DNA of 64,000 bases from Acorus gramineus (Eukaryota; Streptophyta; Magnoliopsida; Acorales; Acoraceae), in contig CM060857.1 in NCBI GenBank assembly GCA_030737835.1, positions 4,467,279-4,531,278 of the forward strand, in the 5' to 3' direction. Positions 10,966 through 21,147 of the stretch are shown here, piece by piece; position 1 is the first letter of the stretch, and each line of letters begins with the position of its first letter. Under the pieces are notes generated by a model. That model searched no databases and was not told where the DNA came from. It saw only the letters and a list, made by a program, of their open reading frames with translations. A program made the position numbers and the translations under genes.

Positions 10966-12922
10966 TGTTTTGCATAGCGGAAGCGAATTTAACAAATATC
11001 AAGATCAAAGAAAACACAAATAACAAAAAAAACACAGATCTATGTGGTTCGGCCTAAGCCTACATCCACGGGGCTCCAAAATAGTAGAGCACTCACTAAT
11101 AGTTAAGAATTACGTATACATTAAGACTTACATGCAAACCTCTATTGGAGTCTCTTCCTAACTATCCCACTCAACCTTCATTAGGGCCTCTAAATACAAA
11201 TGTACAAAACCAAGCCAAATTTCAAAGTCTTTCTACATGAGATTTTATACAAACAAATCATAACAAACAAATCCCTAAAATCTCTCAATAAATCTCATCA
11301 CAAAAATAGATTTTTTTCAAAATTAATGATTTAGTCAATTAGGTGCCTACCCTAAATGACTTAATCCTAGCCATCCAAAATTTTGGTATAGTGGATTTGA
11401 TACATTTTTTCAACAATCTCGACCTTGGCTCATATCCGGTGAATCCGGAATTCCTTGAACTCTTAAGATTTTCCTTGATGTCTCCACCTCACTCCGTGTC
11501 ATCCTTGAAGCAAGATTATGCAAATAGTATACCATGCAAATGGAAGTGCCAATGCAAATTCAAAAATGGAAACTCCACTTTAAACTTCAAATTACAGGGA
11601 TTTCAGGAATTACTTCTTCCGGGCCTATGCCACCGTCAAATGTCGAATCCATAAGCATGCGCCACCTTTTCATGGATCAACCTCTGAATCAAATATGACG
11701 CAGAACCAAATCAACGCCTTGAATCAATCGTCACGTCTCTGAGAATCTAATCAGACCTCCACCTCGAAAAAGGAACACCCGTATATTGAAGATTGTGCTC
11801 CATGCGTCTCGCACAAAAGCCTGTGTGTTTCCACGAGCCTCTGCCCGATGCCTCGTATATGTGTCACTCATGTGTCTGCAAAAAATGCTTATTGGTCGGC
11901 TGGTTGAAAACTTTCAAAACAAAAGAGGATTTGACACATCAATGAATTATTTGGCAAATAAACAAAATGCAAATTACCATATCCTAATCAATGTGATATA
12001 TCCCCTCCACGCATATCTCGCATGCAATCCGAGGCATCATCCATGCATGCAAAGTTGCAAAAAACCAAAAAAACTATTCAAAATATCAGAATTCAAACTC
12101 CCATTCAAATCCATATAAACCAATGCAATCAGGGACCACGGTCGCAATGTTTCATATCCGATTTTGCATGAATACATACCTCAAATCTTCGGATACTTTT
12201 TTTTTTTTTTTTTTTCAAATCTCACCATCAGTTAAATCCCACGAAATCAGGCATTAAATTTTCATTTGCAAAAAAAATATCCATGCAACCCAATAAATTC
12301 TCCATTCTCCACAAAAAAATTCCATGCAACCTAAATAAAAATTCCATTCAAACAAACAAGGCACATGCCCCCTTCCCTTTCTTTTTTATTCTTCTTTCAA
12401 ATCCCATCCGATCCGATGCCACTGATGTTGCCATTGTTCATAATTTTTCAGATATCGTTCCCCTAAGTTGAACCTGGCGCTCTGATACCACTTGTTATGC
12501 ATAGTGGAGGTGAATATAACAAATATCAAGATAGAAGAAAATACAAATAACAAGAAGAACACAGATTTACGTAGTTCAGCCTAAGCCTACATCCACGGGC
12601 TACAAAATAGAAGAGCATCAACTAATCCATTAATAGTAGAATTAGTGGATACATTGAAACGTACATGCAAACCTAGTCTCTTCCTAACTATCTCACTCAA
12701 CCTCCATTATCTAGATACAAATGTGCAAAATCAAGCCAAATTTCAAAGTTTTTTTGCATGAGATTTTATACAAACAAATCTCTAAAATCTCCTAATAAAT
12801 CTCATCACAAAAATAGGCCTTTTTCAAAATTAATGATTTAGTCAATTAGGTGCTCACCCTAAATGATTTAATTCTGGCCATCCAAAATTTTGATACAACG
12901 GATCTGAGATATTTTTCCAACA
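10966..12922 (-). mobile_element. Non-autonomous LTR retrotransposon (about 1.96 kb)
   Basis: Related direct repeats at 10966-11415 and 12493-12922 (read on the plus strand as TGTT...AACA) are the LTRs. On the minus strand the 5' LTR is the right copy. It is followed at 12490-12479 by TGGTATCAGAGC, a perfect tRNA-iMet primer site. The 1.06-kb interior has no pol motif in any frame, so the element must move in trans if at all. The copies differ visibly, so the insertion is not recent. The flanks AAATA and AAGAA are not a clean target duplication. The primer site and LTR size suggest a copia-driven TRIM/LARD-like element, but the parent is not identifiable. Confidence 0.85.
12479..12490 (-). 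other. Primer binding site (tRNA-iMet)
   Basis: The plus strand reads GCTCTGATACCA, the exact complement of TGGTATCAGAGC, two bases from the LTR edge at 12493. Confidence 0.88.
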
Positions 12923-13260
12923 AAGAAAAGGAGAGAAAGAAAAAAGGGAAATGGATTGGGGTGGGATTCCACCATCAACTTACACATATACATATTAAGG
13001 TGTGGGTTTTTAGTGATTGACAAAAATGAATGGGTTGGATCAATCTAGTCTATAGTGTGGGTTTCTAAGAAAATGGTGTTGGTGTAACCGCCCCCATAAA
13101 AATGGATGGGGTGGATCAGCTTACACACATAAAATTTGGCATTCCAATACCCTTTAATTTCATTTAAACAAACACCTTTTTAAGCTATTCCACCATTATT
13201 TATGCCTATTCCACCCTTATACCTCCATGCAAACAGGGGGTAAGAATGAAAAGATACCAG
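12923..13260. repeat. Probable truncated Tourist-like MITE
   Basis: The right part ends in CTTATACCTCCATGCAAACA followed by GGGGG. Its complement (CCCCC TGTTTGCATGGAGG TATAAG) is the type of end seen in the Harbinger-like MITE at 26081. No matching left end is visible, possibly because the adjacent LTR element removed it. No gene is seen. Confidence 0.35.
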
Positions 13261-13503
13261 GGATAAGTCCACCGTAAGAATGGGTCCATGCAGAGAGGAG
13301 AGTTGGAGAGGAACTGTCTATGATTGGTGGGTTGGGAAGGCGTGCAGGGCATTACAAAACATTGGTAAAATTTACATTATAAACATATGTAACAAAGTTG
13401 AGTCCAGATCACGTGTGTTTGTAAAAGTTTTATGGCTCTTCTTGCTTTCTCTTGACACTGTACCATTAATTTTATATCCAATGTATAACAATGGTTGGGA
13501 ATC

Positions 13504-13515
13504 GCTCTGATACCA
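13504..13515 (-). other. Primer binding site (tRNA-iMet)
   Basis: GCTCTGATACCA on the plus strand is the exact complement of TGGTATCAGAGC. It lies next to the LTR edge (TGTTGGG at 13518). Confidence 0.85.
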
Positions 13516-13517
13516 TA

Positions 13518-14434
13518 TGTTGGGATTCTTGAATAATTTAATCTATGTGAAATATACTAGCGCAATCTGAATCAATCATCGACACAATCAGAAAAATATA
13601 AAAACAAGCAAACCACAAAGAAACACTCAATTTAACGTGGTACGATTTAAGTCTACATCAATGAGACACTTTGGCAACAATCCACTATATCAAAATATAA
13701 TGAGAATAATGTCCTCTCAAGTTTTGTTCAAAACTTGATGAATACATTGATGAAAGATGGATATAGAGTTACTTCAATGTAAACCCTAAATAAAATATTC
13801 CAAACAATATGGAGAAATCCACCTCGATCTGTATTTGAATCCGTGGAGGAACATGAAGAAGTAATAACTCTTCTTCTCTTTCACTCTCCACTCTTCTCTC
13901 TCTCCTCTCTCTACTCTCTCCACTATTGCCGAACCCAACATGTCACAGAACCCTTTTTTTTCCTCTCTTGCTGCTGTTGTGTTGTGAAGAGGAAGCCTTA
14001 TTCCGTAAATACCCACTCGTGATATTGCTCATGTGCAGGGGAGGCACCACATTATATGCATGTGGTCAATTGACCCCATCACATTTAAACAAAAAAATCA
14101 AACTACTACTACTACCCTTTCAAATCATTGTTACCCTGTTAATTTAATATAAAATTTTAGAACATATCTAAATCCATTGACGTACTTTTATCTTCATATC
14201 CTTTTCTAATGTGATACTTTAGATGGATCTTCCAACCTCTCTTTCACTTTAATTCTGATGTTTAATAGGGACACTCAGAAATTATTCGATGAGATTGGGG
14301 ACCCATCTTTTCCTCTTTTATAACTTGTCCATCACAAGTGATCAAACGGTTATGATGAAGGATTACGTCTTTCAAAGAGAAACCTCTTCAGATCTTTGTT
14401 TGTTTGGACCACTATTATAGGAACTAACTTAACA
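13518..14434 (-). mobile_element. LTR (917 bp) of the minus-strand copia remnant
   Basis: On the plus strand it runs from TGTTGGGATTC to CTAACTTAACA. Its left side carries a primer site and its right side a polypurine tract (TTCTCCCACTTGGTCC at 14435-14450). It contains CT-rich runs at 13868-13922. Similarity to 23864-24510 covers only about the left two thirds. Confidence 0.8.
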
Positions 14435-14779
14435 TTCTCCCACTTGGTCCAAACAGACCATAACCCTATAATAACTGTTATTCCGTTCTTAATGTTCATT
14501 CCTTTTATGTATACATTGTAGACAAAAAAAATGAAACTTCCATGGAATTATTTATGTGAATTATAGTGGTCATATATTTAAAACACTATACTTTCTTCTA
14601 TGTATTACAACATAAATAACACATTTCATAATACTTTAATGAAGAGAATTTTTAAAACATGGTCCAACTTTAACACTAATAAACAAAATATTAGCACATA
14701 TGTTTCAAAAATAATGTGCACATACTTTATTGAAACATAAGATATACATAATTTGTCTCAACACATTAAGTCACATTCT

Positions 14780-15298
14780 TTAATAATCCCATAAAATAAG
14801 CCCCATATCATGAACATGATCACAATAGGCTTTAGGCTCCAATCCTTTAGTCATGGGATCTGCAGGCATCTCTTTCGTGCTGTTGTGCTCTATAGGGACA
14901 AGTTGATTTTTTATCTTCTCTCGAACAATTAGATATTTAATATCCATATGCTTTGAATTACTTGAACTTTTATTGTTCTTAGAGTGGAAGACGGCAGCAG
15001 AATTGTCACAATAAATTCTCAGTGGCTTCAAAATGGAGTCTATAATTTGAAGTCCCGAGATGAAATGCCTTAACCATAATGCATGTTTAATGGCCACATA
15101 GCAATTGATAAACTCTACCTCCATAATAGAAGAAGCAATCATACTTTGCTTCACACTTTTCCATGACACTGCTCCTCCAGCCAACAAAAACACAAAACAG
15201 GATGTGGACTTTTTTCTACCAGGACAGCTAGCAAAATCGGCATCAAAGTATCCAACCACTTGTAATTGTTTGGTTCTCCTATATGTGAGCATGTAGTT
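14780..15298 (-). pseudogene. Ty1/copia RNase H fragment
   Basis: The minus strand encodes the C-terminal RNase H of a copia polyprotein. I see NYMLTYRRT, VVGYFDADFASCPGRKKST, GGAVSWKSVKQ, MEVEFINCYVAIKHALWLR, RIYCDNSAAV and the tail ADPMTKGL. It stays open for about 170 residues to its stop at 14780. Residues such as SGY to SCF (KKSTSCF) have drifted. Upstream of 15298 the copia similarity stops abruptly, so RT and everything before it are missing. It belongs with the LTR at 13518-14434. Confidence 0.92.
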
Positions 15299-15900
15299 AC
15301 CTCTTTGGAGTGCTGTGAGACATTCGATCTTTCAACAATCTTGTTACCTCTTTGGAAAAATGGAAGATCACCCATGTTTTCAGAAAGGGGAATCGTGCCA
15401 CGGCTCTCTTGGCTCGGCACCAATCCACGATGGGTCCCAATACTTACAGTCCGCACCATTTCTGGCCGGAGTTTTCACAAATTCTCCAAGAGGATAGATA
15501 GGGGCAAATTCACCTGAGAAGCTGCTAATATGCTGTCTCCCCTGTTTTGTTTCTTCCCTCTCCTCTGTTTTTTTGAAGTCCATTTTGTTCTATAAATAGT
15601 GGTTGGGGTTGCTCTGTTCCACAACCATTGTACACTAAAAATCGTTTTGTTTGATTTTTGGAACATGACAAAATCAATTCGCGGTTGGAGTTGGGTCGAG
15701 TGAATAAATGGATAGAGCCTTGTGGCTCCAATTCTAAGGAAAGAAAAAGAAACGAGCTTATGTTCTTAATTCGAATGATTACTACGATAAAAATTAAAAG
15801 TTATACTTGTTAATTGTTATTTTGTACATGTATATACTTTTGGAAAAGGAATGAAATACTAAAAAAAAATATATTTATTCATACAATTTAACAAAGAAAT
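15299..15900. other. Unassigned block, possibly organelle-derived
   Basis: GC content and style differ from the surrounding AT-rich DNA. A 13-bp repeat GTTACCTCTTTGG occurs at about 15296 and 15344. Around 15590-15790 the sequence resembles plastid DNA as I remember it (GGATAGAGCCTTGTGGCTCC and following), but I cannot name the plastid locus. No intact gene is seen. Confidence 0.25.
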
Positions 15901-16056
15901 AATTCTAGGTTAAACCAAAATTGACTGTAAACTACACGCCACGCAGAAAACAGTGGCTCAAAATGTACTACATCAAATTGAAGATCATATCCTGATATGA
16001 TTCACACGTACAACCCAAAAAACACATGGAAAACAAGAAATAAAGAAGACTAACTT

Positions 16057-16161
16057 TTTTTTTTATTGGTATTTTTTTTGTTTGATCAAATTTTCCCCTA
16101 TCAGCAGGTAACAAGACTCGAACCTAAGTTCATTCACTAAAAGGAAGAACCTCTACCATCT
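16057..16161 (-). mobile_element. tRNA-derived SINE
   Basis: On the minus strand a box A-like TGGTAGAGG is followed about 35 bases later by the box B-like GGTTCGAGTCTTG, a short body, and an A-rich tail. Flanking direct repeats AAAGAAGACTAACTT (16042-16056) and AAAGAAAACTAGCTT (16162-16176) match at 13 of 15 bases, as expected for a SINE target duplication. It lies just downstream of the small membrane-protein gene. Confidence 0.72.
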
Positions 16162-16215
16162 AAAGAAAACTAGCTTGACATATCCCATACACACATTATA
16201 CATCTACCCTGCTTT

Positions 16216-16554
16216 TCAAAAGCCACTCATCATCAAGAAAGAGAGCTGGAGAGCCGCCACCGCATACGCGAAACCGAGTGCTGTCCACATCAATCGTCCC
16301 ACAACAGGGGAGGGTGGCACGTTCTGGTGACAAAGTGCCATTGAAAGGAGTCCCAGTCCGATCAAGAGTGTCGCAAAAGCAGTGATGGTGTGGACCTTCA
16401 CGACGAAGTCCTCCTTGGGATGGTCCCCCTCGCTCATCATGGGGAGGTTCAGGAGCGAACCTGCAGAGATAATGACCGTCCAGACAGAGTACCACATGAC
16501 ATCGGACGGCTGGCGCCGAGCCATGAGATTGAGAGGAGTAGGGAGGCTATACAT
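16216..16554 (-). CDS. Small three-helix membrane protein, unknown function
   Basis: This uninterrupted 112-codon frame is the only convincing intact host-type gene in the window. I do not recognise the family. Hydrophobic segments lie at about residues 19-38 (VMWYSVWTVIISAG), 54-76 (TITAFATLLIGLGLLSMAL) and 84-108 (MWTALGFAYAVAALQLSFLMM), with a charged loop (SEGDHPKEDF) between the first two. That predicts a small integral membrane protein without a clear cleavable signal. Met11 at 16524 (ATGGCT context) is a stronger plant start than Met1, giving a 102-residue form. A TATA box lies at 16604-16611, about 50 bp upstream of the first ATG. The coding bases are more GC-rich than the flanks, as expected for a real exon. 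Confidence 0.62.
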   Translation of the reverse strand: MYSLPTPLNLMARRQPSDVMWYSVWTVIISAGSLLNLPMMSEGDHPKEDFVVKVHTITAFATLLIGLGLLSMALCHQNVPPSPVVGRLMWTALGFAYAVAALQLSFLMMSGF

Positions 16555-16603
16555 TGTGAGTTGATACTCCTAATGAGGGGCTTATAAATGGTTTTGAACA
16601 AGT

Positions 16604-16611
16604 TTTATATA
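16604..16611 (-). promoter_or_regulatory. TATA box of the small membrane-protein gene
   Basis: TATATAAA on the minus strand lies about 50 bp upstream of the first ATG, a normal plant spacing that implies a short 5' leader. Confidence 0.45.
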
Positions 16612-16619
16612 TGAAGGGA

Positions 16620-17876
16620 TTGAGAACTTGTTCTTGTTGGGGCTGAGGGTCAATTTCAGCTGATCCATTTCCAGATCAGCTATTATTATGACGAACAGAG
16701 TGACTTCACTAATAACGGTATTGTCATTGTCAAACCCCCAAGACCAAATCTTGGAAACCCCTGATTTCGTTCAATCTGGGTGAGTTTGATATTATATATG
16801 TCATGTCATATAAATAGTACTATTGCTTATTCAAGACGTATGAAATAGGATTTAAGAAAATCAATATGTAAAAAATAATCTGGCAACACCTAACGAGACT
16901 GGGATGGTCAATTAATTAAGGTGCACGATTGTAAAACTGATTTTGGATAAAAGCTGGGTTTAAAATTGATTTTGTAGGAAGCTGCCTCTCTACAACTTCT
17001 AGAAAACTCAAGTTTTGGGCACTTTTTCATAGAAATATGTTTATAGCTTTTGGTCTCAGTTTTTCTATTTTGAAACTAGTTTGAGAAAAGTAACTTTTTG
17101 CAAACCCAAAAACTACCTAAATACATTTATAAGCGGAGTCTTAGATTGATTGAAACTAACACATTTGATTGGATTAATAGATATATGTTATGTACACCCG
17201 GACTCAATTAAACCAAACCCAATTGGGACGAGTTTGGGTTGCAGGATCGGATTACTAATTATAAACCTAAATATTCAGGTGAGATCTAGACCACTTAACT
17301 CATGTATGTGTAGAAAAATAGATATTGAATAGCATCGAATATGAGTGAATAAGTTAGAGAAAAACAATTTGTTTTGCAATGAATAGGAGGTGGTATAACT
17401 ATACCAGAATAGAGGGCAATAAGCTAATATTGGTATTCTAGGTTCCCTTAACATTATGTTGTTTTACTTAATCCATTTTATTAATATAAGTGAGATTCAC
17501 GTGTCAAATCATATGTAAGGACCCACGTATCAAATGATTTTTTTTTCTTTTTATAAATTTATATCGTGGTATTATTCATATTTTATTTACAATTTATTTG
17601 TGATTAATCCATTAGCAAAAATTTCATTATTATATTTTCATACAAAAATACCTACAATACTTTTCAATTTCAATCTTGTCGTCACGAAGGAAATGAAGCT
17701 TATGCCGAAAAACACCGAGAAAACGTAAACTTTTTTATTTCAATCACATTACTTGGTGAGTAAAAGTTGTCGGTTTTTATTATTATTCTACTAATGAGAT
17801 AGTACCTAATGTCGCTATAGCGTATAATAGTTTATGAGATGTAATGTGAAACGTATAATTTGTTTTTAGTTTAAAG
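16620..17876. other. AT-rich spacer, no gene seen
   Basis: No recognisable coding sequence or element ends. It leads to the CACTA element's target duplication at 17877. Confidence 0.6.
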
Positions 17877-18179
17877 TCACACTACTACAATTTTTGACAT
17901 TGATCACGGTTGTTTTGACATAATAATTATGATTACAGTTTTTTTAAACTGTGATCTTTATAAAATATACAATCACAGTTTTTAGAAAACCGTGATCTTT
18001 AATACCATAAAGATCACAGTTAACTCAAAGCGTGATTGTTTCCTAAATAAATGAGCACGTTTTAAATGAAAAAGTGATTGTTTCTTAATTAAAAGATCAC
18101 GTTGTAATTGAAAATATGATCGTTTTTTAAGTAAAATATCACATTTTAAATGAAAGCGTGATCGTTGCGTAAGTAAAAA

Positions 18180-18560
18180 AACCTAATGCGGTCCCAAAAT
18201 AAAATCCCATTCCACCCCCACACAATACCCTCTCGTGACCCCACCTTCTCTGCCGATTCCACCTCTTTTGCCGACTCTGTCGACCCCACCTCCTCTGCCG
18301 ATCTAGCCCCCGCCGACTCCACCCCCTCCGTGGACGTCTCAGCTGCCGCTGCCGCTTCCCCCTCCGCCCGACGACTCAGGCGCCGCTGCCGCTGCCCCTT
18401 CCCCCTCGACCGACGACTCGGCTGCCGCTGCCGTTTCCCCCTGGGCCGACGTCCGCTGCCGCTGCTGCTTCCCCTCCCATTCATCCTCTGTCATCACTGC
18501 CGCCATTGCCGTCCCTTCACCGTACGTCGACGACTGAGCGGGTATGTCTCTTGCTCTTTC
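18180..18560. other. GC-rich low-complexity segment in the CACTA 5' region
   Basis: Repeated GCCGCTGCC / CCGAC-like units keep several frames open. I see no protein domain and treat the frames as by-products of composition. It may be the leader or first exon of the element's gene. Confidence 0.45.
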
Positions 18561-19144
18561 TCTGCCTCTCTTCCTCTCCACGGGCCTCGCCGGCTCCAAT
18601 CTATTGTCTTTGCAACTTATTTATGCCAAATTTAGTTCACACTGTTAGGAATTTATGAGTTCGCACTTAGAATGTGCTCGTGTTTTGAACTTTTATTTCA
18701 ATTTGTTTGTTTTTTGTTTTGTTATTTTAGCTTGTGTGATTTATTTAGAGCATTTTGTAATTAAACTGTGTCCCTGCTGTGTATTCATCTGACAAATTTT
18801 TTTTTATATTGTTGATGGCACGATTGTGTTTGTTTTCATTTGACTTTTTTTAAGTGTGAAGGGAAGGCCATGACCAGTTGATCGGATAGTATTATAGAAT
18901 GTGTTTCACGCCGAAACAAATTATGGATACTCTACATTCGTTGTGGTGTTGTGGCTCCTTTATTGGTGGGGGTTAATTTTCACACACACTGTTGAAGAAC
19001 ATATATTTTCTTTATAGTTTTGGATCATGTTATGTCCGCATATGATCTTTCTCTGTGTTTGATCTTTCTCTGTGGAAGTAGATCTTGTTGCTCCAAAACC
19101 TTTCTCTGCCTCTCTTCCTCTCCACGGGCCTCGCCGGCTCCAAT
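18556..19144. repeat. 45-bp perfect direct repeat within the CACTA element
   Basis: Bases 18556-18600 (beginning CTTTCTCTGCCTCTC, ending CCGGCTCCAAT) are repeated identically at 19100-19144. The repeat lies in non-coding sequence upstream of the first recognisable exon. Confidence 0.9.
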
Positions 19145-19703
19145 GGATATGATGATGTTCCATAAATTTATCTACTTGTGCATTTGGCTTTTAGGTTACC
19201 AAGATTGGAAAATGTTTGAATCAGTGGGTGTTGTTTGAAATCTTTGAATAAGTGGGTCTGGTTTGAAATCTTTATATTCTCATTACATTCCCAAGAGGTT
19301 TGAAATCTTTTAATAAGTGGGTATGGTTTCATGTCTAGTTGAAGGTCTATATTTAGATGGGGATTTCTATTAATAGATCTTTTGGGGTGGGTATGCATAA
19401 TAACATGATCTACTAATGGATCAACCAAACCTTTTAATTTTTGTGGGGGCCTCCCAAATTTCAATGCATAATCTTTTGAGTGGTATTGTCTTTTTATATT
19501 GAAAATGCAGTGTCACTTTATACTTAGTTTGACTTATACATGATCTCATATTATATAAAAGAAAAAAGAAAAAAACAAGTGATTTTGTTAGTGGTGCTAA
19601 GACTGAATTATGGTTTTTTTTGTAGATTAATTGTTTCATTTTAGATTTCGATATTAAATTTAAGTTGTAGTGTTTGACTTAATTCAGGTAGAATTGATTC
19701 AAA

Positions 19704-20089
19704 ATGAATAAATCTTGGATGTTTAAGGATATAAGATCATTCGAATATTCTGAAGGAGTTGAACAATTTTTAAATTATGTGATGGTCAATGCGGGTAATC
19801 GTAATTCCATACGTTGTCCATGTAGACGATGTGGGAACTTACAATACCATAAGCCCGTTGATATAAAAGGCCATTTATTTTTCTATGGTATTGATGACTG
19901 TTATCAGACTTGGATTTGGCATGGAGAAGCAGCGCCAAGTGTGGCATCGAGAATGGGTATAAATGCACAAGATGTAGATCATAACAAGTTTGAAAGGTCA
20001 CCTTTAAATGATGCTGCTAATACAATTGAAATGGTTCAAGCAGCACACAATGATTATACAATTGAAATGGTTCAAGTAGCACACAATGG
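19704..20089 (+). pseudogene. CACTA transposase-associated N-terminal domain
   Basis: The frame from ATG 19704 begins MNKSWM and contains SIRCPCRRCGN (residues ~33-43), IKGHLFFYGID and the QTWIWHGE motif. This is the cysteine-containing transposase-associated domain found at the N-terminus of plant CACTA TNP2-type proteins. A 36-bp tandem duplication near 20029-20088 repeats the EMVQ.AHN.Y motif. A donor-like GG|GTATTC at 20090 and acceptor at 20158 lead to the peptidase exons. The phases do not join cleanly, and the catalytic transposase normally found between the two parts is absent. Confidence 0.8.
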
Positions 20090-20158
20090 GTATTCATTAT
20101 TTTTTAAGTATTTATCAAAATCGAATGATTGTGCTATTTTTTTTTTCCTTTGTTGTAG

Positions 20159-21147
20159 TGCAAACCGTGTTGTTTGTTGAATGATGCCGATCACACAATT
20201 GTTGCAAGGGGTAAGGTTTTTTGATGAAGCCGCCTTCCAAATTTTCAAGCAATGCGTCAATGATTCTTTGGTTGATGGTCAGTGTATCAAATTCCATGTC
20301 AAGGAAAATGTATTTGGACATAAGATATTATTGCATGTGCATCAAGATGATATTTCGGCAATCTGTGATATGAAGGAGTTGTTTGGTACAAACTTAGTGG
20401 TGTATATGAGGTGACGAAAATTGAAGTAAATTGTGGAGATATATATATTTTATTTGTTCTAACAGTTGTTCCCTAATTTCAGCTATTTGCATAAGTTACA
20501 AGTAGATTCACGTCAACCATTAAGGTATGGATTTGTCAATCCATCCATATTCGCCTCCAACAAATATGAAGAAGGTGCACAAGAGCTACAACAACGGTTT
20601 CTCAAAGCTTCTGACTCTCATGAAGAATTTTTTGTTCCTCTCTACCCTGGGTAATTTTCCTTATTCTATAAATTATTATAATGTTTATGAATGTTATATT
20701 CATGTGTTATTTCTAATCTCATGTCATATTTTTTTATAATTTAGGAATCATTGGATCTTGTTGATCATTAATCCAAAACAACAGATTATTTATAATCTGG
20801 ATCCATTAAACAATGAGATTATAAAGCGGATCAAAATATTCATAAACTTGTAAGTATTATATTAATTATTCAATTTAAGCAATTGATATATTTTAACATA
20901 TTTATGAATTTTATGCTTTCCGTGATTTGAAGGGGGCTGAAATCGTATAATACACTCATCGAGGTTTCTTCAAAGAAAAATTCACAATGGATTCAAGTCT
21001 CGGTATGACTTATCATATTTTAAATTTCATTTTTAATCATAAATTTGATTTTTTTTTTCATATGTAAAATTTCAGTGCCCAAAACGAAGGAGGAACATCG
21101 AGTGTTATTTTGTTATGAAGTATATGAAGGACCTCATCGACGATTAA
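20159..21147 (+). pseudogene. Ulp1-like C48 cysteine peptidase of the CACTA element
   Basis: Five exons with canonical GT/AG borders join in phase: 20159-20410, 20483-20650, 20745-20849, 20933-21002 and 21076-21147. The product contains NADHT-type and HVHQDDI segments, then GNHWILLII (catalytic His), YNLDPLN (Asp), QWIQVS (Gln) and NIECYFVMKYM (Cys), ending at TAA 21145-21147. This is the SUMO-protease fold often carried by plant CACTA elements; in cellular relatives it cleaves SUMO. The Gly usually following the catalytic Cys is missing, and one extra T near 20220 breaks the first exon unless translation starts at ATG 20181. It may still be translated as a shortened protein. Confidence 0.8.

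Larger units (their letters stand above)
13260..15298 (-). mobile_element. Ty1/copia remnant with a shared LTR
   Basis: Read on the minus strand, the order is RNase H domain (15298-14780), polypurine tract (14450-14435), LTR (14434-13518), primer site (13515-13504), and about 250 bp of leader. A single LTR therefore serves as the 3' LTR of one internal region and the 5' LTR of another. That is expected from tandem elements sharing an LTR or from unequal recombination. A diverged copy of the same leader plus LTR is at 23790-24510. Confidence 0.8.

Noticed and set aside
16057..16161. Possible tRNA gene (box A and box B on the minus strand)
   Set aside because: No cloverleaf arms or anticodon stem can be drawn, and a 15-bp flanking duplication and A-rich tail fit a SINE instead. 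The same applies to 31579-31748.
18186..18635. 149-codon frame rich in Ala, Arg, Ser and Pro in the CACTA element
   Set aside because: It follows GCCGCTGCC-type low-complexity sequence with open frames on both strands, and nothing resembles a known domain.
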